This document shows positions 9,379-21,308 of a stretch of 64,000 nt of DNA, piece by piece. A program made the translations under genes and the position numbers. Within the stretch, counting starts at the first letter, position 1; the number at the start of each line of letters is the position of its first letter. The notes below the pieces were generated by a model, which saw nothing but the letters and a program-made list of their open reading frames with translations, was not told the origin of the DNA and did not search any database. The stretch comes from Mermis nigrescens (Eukaryota > Nematoda > Enoplea > Mermithida > Mermithidae): NCBI GenBank assembly GCA_036768485.1, contig JAVLUZ010000696.1, positions 62,001 through 126,000 of the forward strand, read 5' to 3'.

Positions 9379-11081
9379 GTACATAATCAAATAATAATCA
9401 CGTCATAATAATAATAATGCACATCAAGACATAAAAGCCACACACAATATGACAAACTGCATGTGAATAGAGCATAAAAACGTAGTGTCTCTTCATTCAT
9501 TATTCATATTTGCTCATTATATACAAATGAAGTTCTCATTAGAGCACTGGACAAAATTCTGAAGCATTGAAATTAGAAACTTAGATGACTAAATACATAC
9601 ATACCTATTGCTTTCAGCTTACCTGTCTAGCAGATTCTAAAAGACATCTCTTGCAGCAATCTCGGATCATCTGCTGAGCATGTAAATCATGAATTTGCTC
9701 AATTGCACGGTCAAAATTGATGCCAAAATGAATCGCGTTTACAGCACTAAAACAATTGTTAATGCAACAGTCAGCACAGTAAAAACTTAAAACAATTATT
9801 AATGCGTTTCGAATTAAAATTCAGAACTAAAAAACACCTAAATACTCAAAATTATAGACCATGTAGCCTTCATAAAATAGAGCAGATATTATTTTTTGTC
9901 AGATGAAGCTACGAACTAGCAGAAATAGGCTTAAAATTGACCTACATTTATAAAACTTCATTTCCTCTTTACAGTTGAGCAAGACCGGACTAATGAAGTA
10001 AACACAAAGCAAACAGGGCCAAATCTATGATTTTTTATGGGGATGGACACTTAAAGCTTTCCGAAAGCATGCTGAAATATGTCCAAAAATCCAACTCTCA
10101 TGTGCAACATAACATTTTTTAACGTTTCAAGTTGTCTACTTCTATTTAAAATCATTTCTATGCAACACTTATTCAAGCAATTTCAAAATTTTCAACAATT
10201 TTGTACAAAAATCTTAACCAGCGCTTGAAAAAAATTTGAGAAATAATTATGGTCAAAGTAAACTCGTCGAAATGAAAAGCCAAGGGGAAGGCAGAGTGGG
10301 CGCCCCCTTAAATTTGCCTAAAAAAGCAAGAATACATAAAATTCACATATTGCAAAAATTTATTAATTATGCTAACTGCTTTATTTATGGCAACAAAGGT
10401 TGCAAGTTTATTGATGCCTTGTGCAAAAAATGTTTAAAACTATGAATAATATACAATGTAAATTACCAAACGTATTTTTCAAAATCAAAATTTTCAATAT
10501 CTGAGTATGGATGCTGGTCAATTCGGTTGCCCACCACAAACTTGCGCAACAGCCTGGAATTAGAAACTATGAATGCCAAAGAATAATTACATGAGAAAAA
10601 GCAAAACAAGAGTTCTTAATTAACTGCATTAATCAAGAATAACAATTAAGAAATGCAAAAACTGGTCACATTTCTAAAGCCCTTCTCCCGATAATTATAA
10701 AATAGCATGACGTGTACATGTTCAGCTACTTAGTAAATGCAAATCAATGCAATTTTATATTGTTTGCCTGCGTTTGAATAAAATCATTTTAGAATATGCC
10801 ATTTGTTAGCAGTGCAAATTATGTAAATCATGAAATAAACAACATTTTATTCAAAGCAAATAAAGCAAAGCACATATAGCTAAAATAGTTAGTAAGTAGG
10901 TGCTTTTAAAAGTGACTGATTGTAAGTGTAATAAAGTAAAAAATAAATATACAAAGTTCTACTATTCATAAAATAGCTGGAGATCCTTCAGTAATTTAAG
11001 ACAGTCTGCATTTTCTGACTGAAATAATTGATTAACTCTAGTAAAATCTTGCAGCAGTGTTCTACAGAACACCAAATAGAC
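8700..11081 (-). pseudogene. hAT transposase, four recognisable exons
   Basis: Exons on the minus strand. (1) 10,962-11,081, with LLQDFTRVNQLFQSENADC, an RNase H-fold segment. (2) 10,467-10,553, LLRKFVVGNRIDQHPYSDIE, flanked by ttccag and gtaatt. (3) 9,623-9,746, with AIHFGINFDRAIEQIHDLHA, flanked by ttttag and gtaagc. (4) From 9,174 after ttttag, LPDTLNSLCLLESLSQDV, then the C-terminal dimerisation domain FWLAVKDS...ASVERVF...NIVKNKLRN. Exons 2-3 and 3-4 join in phase. A TGA at 8,803-8,805 and a later frameshift end the reading, but family-like sequence continues to about 8,700. The N-terminal zinc finger was not found. A long AAT microsatellite sits in the intron between exons 3 and 4. Confidence 0.8.
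9229..9416. repeat. (AAT)n microsatellite
   Basis: Nearly 190 bp of aat/ataat triplets with a few interruptions, in the intron between exons 3 and 4 of the hAT transposase. The apparent reading frames here (poly-N, poly-I) are artefacts of the repeat. Confidence 0.95.
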
Positions 11082-11099
11082 CTAAAGTAATGTGTAAAC

Positions 11100-14000
11100 T
11101 AAAGAGTACAATGATTTTAAATTTACATGTTTAACCATGATTTGGGATAATGTAATACCTCGGACTTTATGAATGATATATTCCTTGTTGTTGTTTGTAC
11201 TCAAAATGCAAAATCCGTAGTTTTTAGGGCCACCACTGCAGAATTTGGTAATGTACAAACCTTTGCCGTTTTCTTGCAATTTGTTAGTCATTTTGCCTAG
11301 GCAAGATCCAATGGGTATTCAATATTTGCCCGGATTGTTTGAATTTGATACGTATAATATGCTATCCATATCAAAATAGAGTACGTGCCTGCCCAATTTT
11401 TTGATGTACAAATATAATTTAAGTTGGGCGTGAGTCTTTGTCACACCTGGGCGTGGGCGGGTTAGGGGGTATGCACCCTTCCCCACCCGAGAAATTAAAA
11501 TACCCCTCCCCAGAAATCAAAATACACCTTCCAGCATTTAATTTTGAACTTTTTTGTTTTTTGCAATTTTTTGATGCCGATAGATAGTGCTTGATGAGAA
11601 ACGTCGAAAAATGGTGTTTTTTGCAATATCACCATTTTTAAGGCCATTTTAGGCCATTTCTTGATCTTCAAAAAATCTTGCATCCCCCAGAAGTTTCTTG
11701 CTGCCCATGTATGGTCGTTGTATAGGCGGCAATGACAGGATTGGTATCCGGCATTATGTCCACAAAATTTTCCTGCCGCTTATAGGTAATGGAAACCATA
11801 TTGTTGCTTATCATATGAATCGCTAATACCATGATGGATGGGTTAAAAATATGGGCAAAACATTTGGCTGGTTCCATAATGGTTTTGCTCAAGTTTTTTC
11901 TTTGGCCAAACTTTAGTTATAATGCATCTTAAATATTTTTGTTAATAAAATTGAACTCAAAACAGTAAATCATTTAAAAATACAAGCATAATTCATAGCA
12001 TACTAAATCGCTTAAAAAATCAATTCTCACTTTCTCCCAAAAGCTGTTTAGCATCAATTTTGAGAGCGCCCTCTTCCCCGGATCTTTGAGGATATTTGCC
12101 AGTTCCAACAAAATGTTTCCAGGGTCCTGTATGTCACTGATGTAGACCAACTTATCCTGATTGGTCTTAGCCAAAGATGGGTATCCTTTGGCTTCCTTAG
12201 CAAGACAAGCTTTTGAGCATTTTTTATAAATCAAATAGATTGTACAAAAATCATGACAATATACATAAACTCATGTACTTTGGTTATTATTATAGATTTG
12301 TACAAAAATTATGATAACTTTGTATCAGTATTATTATGTCATAAATAAGCACAACAAGTAGTAAATTTATTTTAGCAATTCTAAATAAATTTACACCTGA
12401 AAAGTAAATAAAATTCTAGGCCATTCTATTCTATGGAGCACGTATTTGACATACAAGTTTCATTTTCATAAAGGTGTTTATGTATTCCGTAAATAAGCCA
12501 TGGTCCGGGTTCTCCTCAGGATTGTACTGCTCTACTTCCTCATAATGCCACACTTTGAATATTTTAATAATCTAAGAATCTAAAATTAATAATTTATAAG
12601 CGCAAAAATACAAAAATAATGAAAATACTACTCTGTAGCCCTTGGCTAGGGATTTCTAGACCTCCATCGATACCCATGTTCCCTTTATTGCCCGCTCTTG
12701 CTTGCTATGCTTGCATGTCTTCTTTTGTTGTAAATTTGCACAGGTTTGACAAAGTGGAAACATTAACTTTCCCCTGGTCCAAAATGGTAAAATCGGATTG
12801 AATAGCTTTTTTGGCAGTAAAATAGAACACTTTATTAAGCCCTCATTTGGCTGATTTTTGCAAGTATCATTTTGGAAATTCTCTGTTAGAAGTTTTCGGA
12901 TGCACAATTGGATGTTTTCCGTATTTATTAACAAACAGATACAAGGAACATACATCCATGTAGTTAATTTTCTGTTTAAGATGTACTATTTAAATCGTAA
13001 GCTATTTTATGATAGAATTTCATGGCATTTGTTCTCCCCCTGTAGAATGCTGAAACACAAAAAGTTATTTAAAGGAAGCAAAACAAAGAAAAAACAAAAC
13101 TCACCATCTTGAGGGTTTATTGACAATTCACCAGCCTCCATGTTGTCAAAAGGTCACACTCCCATTTTCCACAAGATTGTACCCTGTCTGTCTAATAAAT
13201 TTGGCGCGTTCCATGGTCTTATCTCTTGCCTTTTTTGCACTCATGCTCTTATTTGCAGATAATTGAAATCGTTTTTGCATGCATTTTGAACAACTGTGCC
13301 GAAAGCAGCCGTAAAGTTTTTATACAGTATCCCCATGAATACCATCAACCATATGTTTGCCTATTTTAACCTTGTATCCATTTTGCTTATGTTTAATGTA
13401 AATGTTTTCTTTGAGAGAAATCCATTTAAGCCATTTTATAGCAATAATAGACTGAATTTCTTTGTGTCTATAATCATTTGCTGGAATTATTTGTATTGTA
13501 TTGGGTTTTAGAAAATGTTTTCTAAACACCCAGTTGCATGCACTGGCTATGATCAGGGATATTTTGATAGGATCTACCATAGTTTTGGACATGAACATTT
13601 TACAAAATTTAAGGCAGCACTGCCTTAAAACTGTGACACACCTCTCACAGTATTTAAGGATTTCTTATTGGAATTTGAAGATCTAAAAAACACATGAAAT
13701 TTAGAAAAATTAGGAAATTGAAAAAGCAGAAAAGCGTACTTTTCCTTTTTGATCTTTATACCAATCGTAAAATTTCTGATATTCATCAGGTTTCATTGAA
13801 GTCAGAAAAAAGCATTGATTGGGCCAAGGACCAATGTACTCCCAATTATCACGTGTATTAAAACTGTAAGGAAAATAACCCTTACATCAATTCCTCAATG
13901 CCAAATGTTTTTGGTAAATTGGCTAATTTCATTGGTAAGAAATTGAAAGAATCAATTATTCTTACCGTTCTGTATGCTATTGACATAAGCTCGAGGCCTG

Positions 14001-15800
14001 TTTAAGATAAGAAAATTAATAAAAATCAAAATACTTAAAAAATAGTCCTTTCATCCTTGCTTATTATCTTGGGCACCAATCCTTGCTTATAGAAAAACTG
14101 CAAAATGAATTGATAATCGAAGCTCTTTGCATTAGGGGCTATAGCTGTTACGTGCTTCATAGAAAACAGAAATGTACAAAATTCATCATGCAGTTCTCAC
14201 CAATAAATATTTTTCTGTTTTTGCCACAATGATACCAAGTAGATAATTCACTGTGACGGCAATTGTCACACACAATGTGAGCTATACATAAGTTTGGGAC
14301 ATGCTCCAACTTGGGCCCATGAGCTGTGTCTTTTAAAATGTGTTCCTGCGTAGTCTCAAGATCGAAAAAAACAAAACAAGCAACAAATTCCTCTTTTTCA
14401 CCCTAGCTCAGTTTCTCCTCATTTTCACCTTTGCTTTCCTCATCCTCCTCATTTGATATTTATAGCATATAGCATAAATGATCTTAAAGATATAAAACGT
14501 AAGAAAAACATTTAATTTTAAAATTTTATATTGAAAACCTTTTAGAAAGACTTCTTTCTTGCAAGTATTGACATTCAAAATATCTGCGTTTGTGCTTCTT
14601 ATCCTTATTCCTTCATCTAAAATGTCTACCGCATCATTTACATTGACGAACGCATATACAAACAGAACTTTTTATTAGCCCTTTTTTATTGTTAGACTTG
14701 TAAATTCTCCAATGATTTTTGAAGCATTTATGATTGTTAAAATACTGGTTACACAAAGAGCAAGTCAAAATTTTGCATTTTACACAAGGTGAAGAATGAT
14801 AGCAAGAAGAGTATTTCTGTTTGCACCGGTGATCTTCTATATGACCATAAGGCACATTACAATGTTCGCAAAAACAATGTTCTGAAAAGAAACCTTTTAT
14901 TCTGCCTATAACTGTGCAATGACCGTTGTGCAGGTACAAATGCAGAATTTTGTCACTGTTTGTAGCCCTCAAATTTTAATATATAAAAATATTTTAATTA
15001 AATGAAAATTTCAGAATGCAACTCACCCTCAAAGAGCAAATTGTTCAAACAGCCCTTTCTGAACACTTAGATCTGATACCCCTGCATAGCCTCCTGTAGT
15101 TTAATAACTTTGCGAATTCCACAAGGTCCTTTATGATCCTTTAAACCCGCCAAATTCATTAATTTGATTGCCTTGGTCTTTTGAATTGTATAATGTCTTA
15201 AATCACCGTGTTTAATTGATTACCAATGGTACGTTGGGTCATCTCATCTCTGTGCAAATTAGCCCTTGCAACTACTAAGACTCTTGCTAAGCACAAATCG
15301 TCCTTATTATAGATTTTAATAAAGCATCCACTGTGCGCTTGACTCAAAAATTGTTTGTGTGAAATGTACTTCTTGTATTTTCCAGAACTGGCTGGAGGCA
15401 TTACTGTGACAATTTTAATAGTCAAATTCTCGGAATCAATTTTCACCTCTTGATTTGATTGCAAAATTTGCTCAATTTGAGCTAAACTAATTTTGCCAGT
15501 AATATTTTGTCTATCCCAGAAATGGAGTAAAACCGGTTTATCCAAATCAGGATGAGCTAAATGTAAACCCACCAATGCCATTGGATCTGTTCTAGATAAT
15601 ATAGTATTAATGGTGTGATTGAAAATGGCTGCTACGCATTTGTTAATATCCTCCAATTTGTCCAAATTTATAAAGCAAATTTGGTATTCTGCGCCTTCCG
15701 TATTAAAGTGCTTTACACACTGCTTAATAGGGTCACTCAATTTGTAGAAACACTGCCGCAAAATCTCCCCCAATCTGCTCATCATCGGATCACTCGCCAT
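11100..15800 (-). pseudogene. Polinton protein-primed DNA polymerase B
   Basis: Replicates the element; a family B polymerase with 3'-5' exonuclease. Running down the minus strand: N-terminal domain 15,198-15,800 (200 clean codons from MASDPMMSRLGEIL); zinc-finger region 14,634-14,972 with repeated CxxC/H pairs and LHLYLHNGHCTVIGR; exonuclease I FFDLETTQ near 14,370; CDNCRH and CGKNRKIF near 14,250; exonuclease II NAKSFDYQFIL near 14,130; FNFLPMKLANLPKTFG near 13,940; DNWEYIGPWP near 13,850; SLIIASACNWVFRKHFL near 13,550; GKLMFPLCQTC near 12,750; GLFTEYINTFMKMK near 12,490; palm motif KLMLNSFWEK near 12,040; and after the MITE the catalytic YFDMDSILY near 11,380 and FCSGGPKNYGF near 11,220. 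Several stops and frameshifts, for example a TGA just after the DxDS motif. The tail lies beyond the hAT (8200-8386). Confidence 0.93.
11442..11713 (-). mobile_element. hAT-like MITE, subfamily A, inside the polymerase gene
   Basis: cacacctgggcgtggg at the left and cttgctgcccatgtatg at the right. The 8-bp duplication GTCTTTGT / GTCGTTGT (one mismatch) occupies 11434-11441 and 11714-11721. Polymerase sequence NPVIAAYT lies immediately right of it and the YFDMDSIL motif just left, so it split the palm domain. Confidence 0.92.
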
Positions 15801-15813
15801 TCATTGATGGTAA

Positions 15814-15960
15814 TCAAGCTGTCAATTTTGAAGGAATTGGAATCGTCAAAATATTGTCAATTAATATTATGTTAGACCAAGGTCGACAGGATATTTCACT
15901 AAGCAACGAATCCGATTTAAAAATATCGCTGTAATTGAGGGTTAATTTGTAATTACTCAT
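15814..15960 (-). CDS. Small ORF upstream of the polymerase
   Basis: 48 codons from MSNYKLTLNYSDIFKSD to a TGA, 13 bases before the polymerase ATG. Composition is protein-like and its position suggests either the true polymerase N-terminus (separated by decay) or an independent small Polinton gene. Unrecognised. Confidence 0.4.
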   Translation of the reverse strand: MSNYKLTLNYSDIFKSDSLLSEISCRPWSNIILIDNILTIPIPSKLTA

Positions 15961-15963
15961 TTT

Positions 15964-16285
15964 CTAAACACAACCAAATCATTAAAAAATAAAATGATGA
16001 CAATTATCGAGTTTTTGTTGTATTTATAGTAAAAAAATGAGTCAAGCATCACTCATTTATATTACAAATCAACATGCAGAAAGTAAACTTAAAAATAATA
16101 TTGTTAGTAACAAGCGTAAGGCTTAAAATTATCAAAAATATTTATTAAAATAATGTAATCACTTATGTTTAAAACACAACAGAATCGACAAAAAAAAGTA
16201 AAATAATGACAATTATTTAAAGTTTTAGTTGTATTTATAGTAAAAATAAAGCAGGCGTCACTCGTTTATAATATGAATCAGCAGG
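15964..16285. repeat. Two diverged direct repeats upstream of the polymerase
   Basis: Two units, about 15,964-16,080 and 16,171-16,285, share aaaatgatgacaattat, ttgtatttatagtaaaaa and gcatcactcattta-like sequence with scattered differences. They lie just upstream (on the minus strand) of the polymerase cluster and may be part of a decayed terminal region or promoter. Confidence 0.55.
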
Positions 16286-18620
16286 CAATAACATAAATTT
16301 ATAAGAAATTGTAACTGACCTAAAATTTTATCAACATCAGTATGAGGTTGTAAACACAGGCATGATATGGCTTGAAATCATAATGTGATAACTTAAAAAT
16401 TTTTTGGGATATTTATGCTAGTTTTTGTTTATCTTTCTTGGTCACAAAAACTTGTGATGTGACCCAAAAACTTTTTTATATTCCAACAAACATGAAAGTA
16501 TACCTAATAATGCTGAATTTTCCTGAATACATCCTTTTTTCCATCTTCTTATCTTTTTTTCTTCATGCGAGTAATACATTAAAAGCAAAAACTCGTGACC
16601 TAGATTCTAAAAATTTTTTTAAATCACAGGTCTATGTGAGTTTTTAGATTTTTTCCTCTCTATATGTCAGAGTACATAAAAAACAAATGAGCGTGACCTA
16701 TACAACTTTTTTGTCAGATTTTATGTTCTTTTTTAATTTTGGTAAGCTTAAAAGAGTAATCAAGAAACCCTCTAAATTTTTTTCACCAATTATGTCACTT
16801 TTTTTGATCCTCTTATCTATCTCATTCTAAGTAGTTTGAAGCCTGACTTCAAATTTTGCTTTTTTAGGTTAACATAAAAACTTTATATTGATACTTGACC
16901 CCCATTTTTCCAGTAGTACCACTTGACGTTTTTTATTAAACAATCGTATCAGTCAAAAGTGAAGTAATTCATAAATTTGTTATTTTTCATGATTAATAAT
17001 TATCTGTAATTAATTTGTACATGTAGGCATTAAAACTCAAATCTATCCTTATCAATATTTTCTTGCTTGTACCAAATTTATAGCTTATGAATTACATTTA
17101 TTCAACATGCATAATCTACTTTTCTTTGACATTACGTGTTTTGTTATCCTCTTATCCAAATGATAGTATGTTACATACACATATGTGAATGTAAAAAGAT
17201 TAAAAATTATTAAAAGCACGACCAAGTTATGTACTAAATAACAGATATCTTTCAACACAGAGAAAGCTTATCATCAAACATTAAGTTGAGTTTTGTTTCT
17301 CTAAACAGTTACACCAATAAAATTTGCTTTTCTCTAAGACAATGGGATTTTGAGTTTTTCAAGCTTTGTTTTACGCTATTCACATTATTGTCAAAGGTTA
17401 AAATCGTTTGAATGTTTTATTTGATTTTATTTCTATTTATTTTATTTCAAAGTTTCTATGTTTTATGCATTATAGTATTATACTAATTAACATTACTTAT
17501 ATATTAAAACTTTTTGCTTACTCCGCTTGCTATACCTAGCTTTCCCATAATTAATCTCTTTCAATCTTCTTTCATTTGGAAAATTGAACGGAGCATGAGT
17601 TTATGCCATACCTAATGGTGTTCAAAATGTTCAGTCTCATTATTATATGTTTTTATAAAATTAAGCTTCAATGCATATTTGTTGACTAACTAAAATTCAG
17701 AATCTGTGTCATCTTACAATTCTAAATCATTTTTTATTAGGAAATTCAAAAAAACCTAATTGTTTGTTGTACTTTACACAATCAGAAATTTTTCTTTTTC
17801 ATATTTCTAATTTCCATCTGTTAAAGAGATAAAATAATTGTTGTTTTGCTTTGCCTAGAATATTTAAATTCCGTACTTTTGTAATATAAATTACATATTG
17901 TTTGAAATTCTTCATTTGCTTATAATTTTGATCTTTTTTTATTAAAGAATTCTGAAAAATGAGAATCAAATACTTGAAACTTTTGCATTTTTTAGTAAGT
18001 TTATATCTATTTTCATTTGAAAAAATTTAATGTGTTTTATATTTGACTTATATGATCTGTCAAATTTCTTTGTACTTAACTTTCTAATAATTTAAAAATA
18101 AGTCGTTTTTTAGATATCAACTTTGACGGGGTAAAAGTTTGCACTTGCAGACATTTATTGTTCAAAGATGAACAAAACATCAAAACTGAATTATCAAATA
18201 ACCTCTTCATTTGAAAACAAATTGTACAATTTGAAAGGACAGAAGAAAAAGTGTGGATTTTGAATTTTTGTGTGCGAGCTGATGACTGCACTGACGAAAA
18301 GTGATCCATCAGATGAATACATATTTTCTAATCTATACAACGCCATCAGAACTGAAGAACTCCAGTTTGAGATTTTTGAAATTTTCCCAAAAAACAAATG
18401 CACATTTCTGAATTAAAGTTTAGCTAAAATACAATTTGCGCATGTGAACAGTAGTCAAAGCCAGTATAGTAGTGTATTATCATGTAGTTTTTGTTGGGTG
18501 ATATTTTATTAGAAATAGACATAACAACAAAGCATTTATTAATCAATCGCAAATATGTACAGAGTATGATCACTTCTCTTTGCTCCCTTTTCTGCTTCAG
18601 CACAGATAATTAATCCTAAG
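16286..18620. other. AT-rich non-coding region, no gene recognised
   Basis: 2.3 kb of very AT-rich DNA. Open frames at 16438-16647 and 18076-18403 lack family motifs, splice signals and coherent composition. No repeat structure obvious to the eye. Confidence 0.55.
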
Positions 18621-18624
18621 CATC

Positions 18625-19215
18625 ATGCGTACATAATTTTAGCGCACTGTGACCATAAAATTGATTTCTTTGATAATCATAATCTGGAATAAGAAAAATT
18701 AGCGGTCATTAAATGTGTATGTACATAATTTTAGCATAATGCAAATCTCAATCCGGGGGCTAGAACGCTTAGTGGTCATTAAAGGTGTACGTACATAATT
18801 TTAGCACAGTTTATCCCTATAATCCTAATCCACGGGCCAGAAAGCTTAGTGGTGGTTAAACATGTATGCACATAATTTTAGCGCACTGTGACCTAAAAAT
18901 CAATTTATCTCATCATCCCAATCCATGGGTGGATTTATGGACCCCTGGATTTGCTAATTTGGGGCAAGAAGGAGATGCAAAGCTTAGTGGTCATTAAACG
19001 TGTATGTACATAATTTTAGCATAATGCATTAAAATTGATTTATCCAATAATCCATGGGCTAGAAAGCTTAGTAGTGTATGTACATAATTTTAGCACAATG
19101 CGACACAAAAATCGATTTATCCAATAATCCTGATCCAGGGGGAGCAAATTTATGGACTCTTGGCCCGCCAGATTATGCTAATTTGGGGTGGGAAGGGGCA
19201 GAGAGCCAATAAATG
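18625..19215. repeat. Degenerate tandem repeat with tacataattttagcaca core
   Basis: Six imperfect units, each with gtgtatgtacataattttagc (or close) followed by cattcatt/gataatcc-like sequence and aaagcttagtggtcattaaa, with spacings of about 85-150 bp. Longer units contain an extra piece ending in gctaatttggggc. No coding capacity. Confidence 0.75.
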
Positions 19216-19333
19216 TAGGTACCGTGGCTTGCCTCTGGGTGTATAATGACGTCAGCTTGCTTGCGTGATCGTAATATGTCATAATTTTATATTTAGTGCA
19301 TGTGCACTTAGCAAGCATTCTTAACCATTGTAC

Positions 19334-19575
19334 CATAGGTGGGCAGCACCAAAATTCTGGGGGGTGAAATAATTTCTGGAGGGTTGAAAAAATTTTTAAG
19401 GGTCAAAAAATGGTCCATAAAGTGGTCGTATGGCAAAAAAACACCATTTTTTGACGTTTCTCATTGAGCACTATCCCATGGCATCAAAAAATTGCTAAAA
19501 AGCAAAAAAAATTTTTCTGGGAGGAGTATTTCAATTTCTGGGGTACATACCCCCAAAACCCTACGCCCATGTGTG
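19334..19575 (+). mobile_element. hAT-like MITE, subfamily B
   Basis: cataggtgggcagcacc to cgcccatgtgtg with a perfect duplication CATTGTAC at 19326-19333 and 19576-19583. Between it and the next nest (19,584-19,880) I see nothing else. Confidence 0.94.
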
Positions 19576-19901
19576 CATTGTACCCCCAGAGAGGGGTGCA
19601 TTACTACCAACAGTTACTTACTGTAACAGAGTAAATACTGATGGTTGATGGCGCTCAGGACCAAGTAGACTGGTATAATTGGCAATCGGATGGTACAATG
19701 ATCAAGAAATTGGAGAATAAGCGTTAACCAAGGAAAATGAGGAGCTAAATTTTGGAACCAAACTAATTAAAACAAGCAAAACGTTAGACTGAGCCCTGTC
19801 CTTTTGGTCTTTTGGTTTTGATAGAAAAGCGGCTTTTGGATTTTCTTCTAGCATTTTTGATTGGGTAATACTTTAGAAAGATGGGCACCATAGGTGGGCA
19901 G

Positions 19902-20781
19902 TAGTGTTGTAAAAGATATCTTTATCTTTATCTTTTTAGCAAGATAAAGATAAAGATAAAGATATCTTTATCTTTATCTTGACAATTTTTATCTTTATCT
20001 TTATCCTTTAGAAAAATCACAGGCTATCTTTATCTTTATCTTTTTGATAGGAATTTATCTTGCAAAAAGATAAAGTATGTACATAAGTTAGCATGTAATC
20101 CAAAATGCAGGTTTGATGTGAAATAAATTTAGATCCGTTCAAATTTTATTGTGATAAAAGAAAGGAAAAATAAAAACAATTCTTCAAAACCTATGGCGTG
20201 CAGCCCAAACTAATGCCTCTATACCAACATAAGTAAGCAAGAGTGATACCGATCTAAGCAAGAGTACTACTACTAGCACCCACATTAATCTAAGTTCAAG
20301 CCTAGGAAACATTGAGTAGTTTTAAAAAACTCAATAACTGTTGCAAATATACTTTGTACAGGCGCATACAGAAGGGTTTTGATGCTTTTGAAAAGAAAGA
20401 ATTGACTTGCTGGCTGCCAGTAGAAGTAGTACATGGGTCAGTCAGATACTGAGGGTAAACCCCCAAACCTATATCTATGTATTGTTGATGCATCACCTCT
20501 TTGATTGCGGGTGTAAAAATTAGGGCATTCATTTGGCTGCTTTACATCAACCACTCTCATTTATTACACTTCACAAACATCATTCTCCTGGGTCCAGGCA
20601 ACCATATTTACATATGTGTACTTTATTTTTATTTTTGTCATGTTGATTCCTTTATCTTGCAATTTATCTTTATCTTTATCTTTCTTAATTTTCTATCTTT
20701 ATCTTTATCTCCTAGATTTTAAAATTTCAACTTTATCTTTATCTTTTATCTTGCAGAAAATCCTTATCTTTTACAACACCA
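19902..20781 (+). mobile_element. Non-autonomous hAT element with TATCTT subterminal repeats
   Basis: Inverted ends tagtgttgtaaaagata and, at the right, tatcttttacaacacca. The 8-bp duplication GTGGGCAG at 19894-19901 and 20782-20789 is part of the outer MITE's end. Both flanks inside are arrays of tatctt/aagata hexamers (about 19,920-20,070 and 20,650-20,770). The middle has no recognisable transposase; a 76-codon minus-strand frame (20302-20532) is unassigned. Confidence 0.88.
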
Positions 20782-21006
20782 GTGGGCAGCACCAAAATTC
20801 TGGGGGCAGAGCAGAAAAAATTTTCAAAGGTCAAAAAATGTTCCTAATAGTGGTTGTATGGCAAAAAAACACCATTTTTCGATGTTTCTCATTGAGCACT
20901 ATCTAATGGCATCAAAAAAATTGCTAAAAATGCAAAAAATTCAAAATTTGAATTCTGGGGGAATATTTTGATTTCTGGGGGTATTTCAACTTCTGGGGGT
21001 GCATAC

Positions 21007-21267
21007 CATGACGTAGGCAGCAAGAAAATTCTGGGGGTGCAAGATTTTTTTGAAGGTCGAAAAATGGCCTTAAAAATGGTGGTATGGCGATAAAAACACC
21101 ATTTTTCGACGTTTCTCATCAAGCATTATCCATTGGCATCAAAAAATTGCGAAAAAAACGAAAAAAATTTTCAAAAATTGAATTCTGGGGGGGTATTTTG
21201 ATTTCTGGGGGGGTATTTTGGTTTCTGGGGGGTGCATACCCCCTCCACTCCCCCACGCCCAGGTGTG
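21007..21267 (+). mobile_element. Inner hAT-like MITE, subfamily A
   Basis: catgacgtaggcagcaag to cgcccaggtgtg, flanked by perfect GTGCATAC at 20999-21006 and 21268-21275, which is internal sequence of the outer MITE. This proves that subfamily A was mobile after the outer subfamily B copy had inserted. Confidence 0.93.
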
Positions 21268-21308
21268 GTGCATACCCTCAAACCCCCATGCACATGTGTG
21301 ATGGGCCC

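Larger units (their letters stand above)
8387..11100 (-). mobile_element. hAT transposon with introns, inserted in the Polinton polymerase
   Basis: The left end cagtgttgccaggtcc (8387-8402) is a typical hAT terminus. Inside are minus-strand exons of a hAT transposase. The flanking octamer at 8379-8386 is TTTACAAA. A weak partner TTTACATG occurs near 11,122, but the right terminal repeat is not recognisable, so the right edge (about 11,100) is approximate. The sequence on both sides belongs to the same polymerase gene, which confirms an insertion. Confidence 0.75.
1985..15960 (-). mobile_element. Decayed Polinton/Maverick DNA transposon
   Basis: A single-strand cluster of Polinton hallmark genes: family B DNA polymerase, packaging ATPase, pX-like peptide, the conserved basic protein, and retroviral-type integrase. 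All are read from the minus strand and are close together. Length (about 14 kb including a 2.7-kb hAT and three MITEs) is a little short of the usual 15-20 kb. Terminal inverted repeats, major and minor capsid genes and the adenain-like protease were not recognised. The genes carry scattered stops and frameshifts, so the copy is probably inactive. Relationship to adintovirus-like elements is inferred from family knowledge. Confidence 0.88.
19889..21300 (+). mobile_element. Outer hAT-like MITE (subfamily B) of a three-level nest
   Basis: Left end cataggtgggcag (19889-19901), right end catgcacatgtgtg (to 21300), flanked by ATGGGCAC at 19881-19888 and ATGGGCCC at 21301-21308. The copy is interrupted by a hAT element (19,902-20,781) and a subfamily A MITE (21,007-21,267). 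The element's own sequence is 19,889-19,901, 20,790-21,006 and 21,276-21,300, if duplicated target copies are counted once. Confidence 0.88.

Noticed and set aside
9223..9408. Asn/Ile-rich frame
   Set aside because: Translation of the AAT microsatellite.
13950..14060. Apparent 32-nt microexon in the polymerase between cttaaacag and gtaaga
   Set aside because: The flanking sequence keeps coding for polymerase-like protein (TVRIIDSFNFLPMKLA), so no intron is needed on that side.
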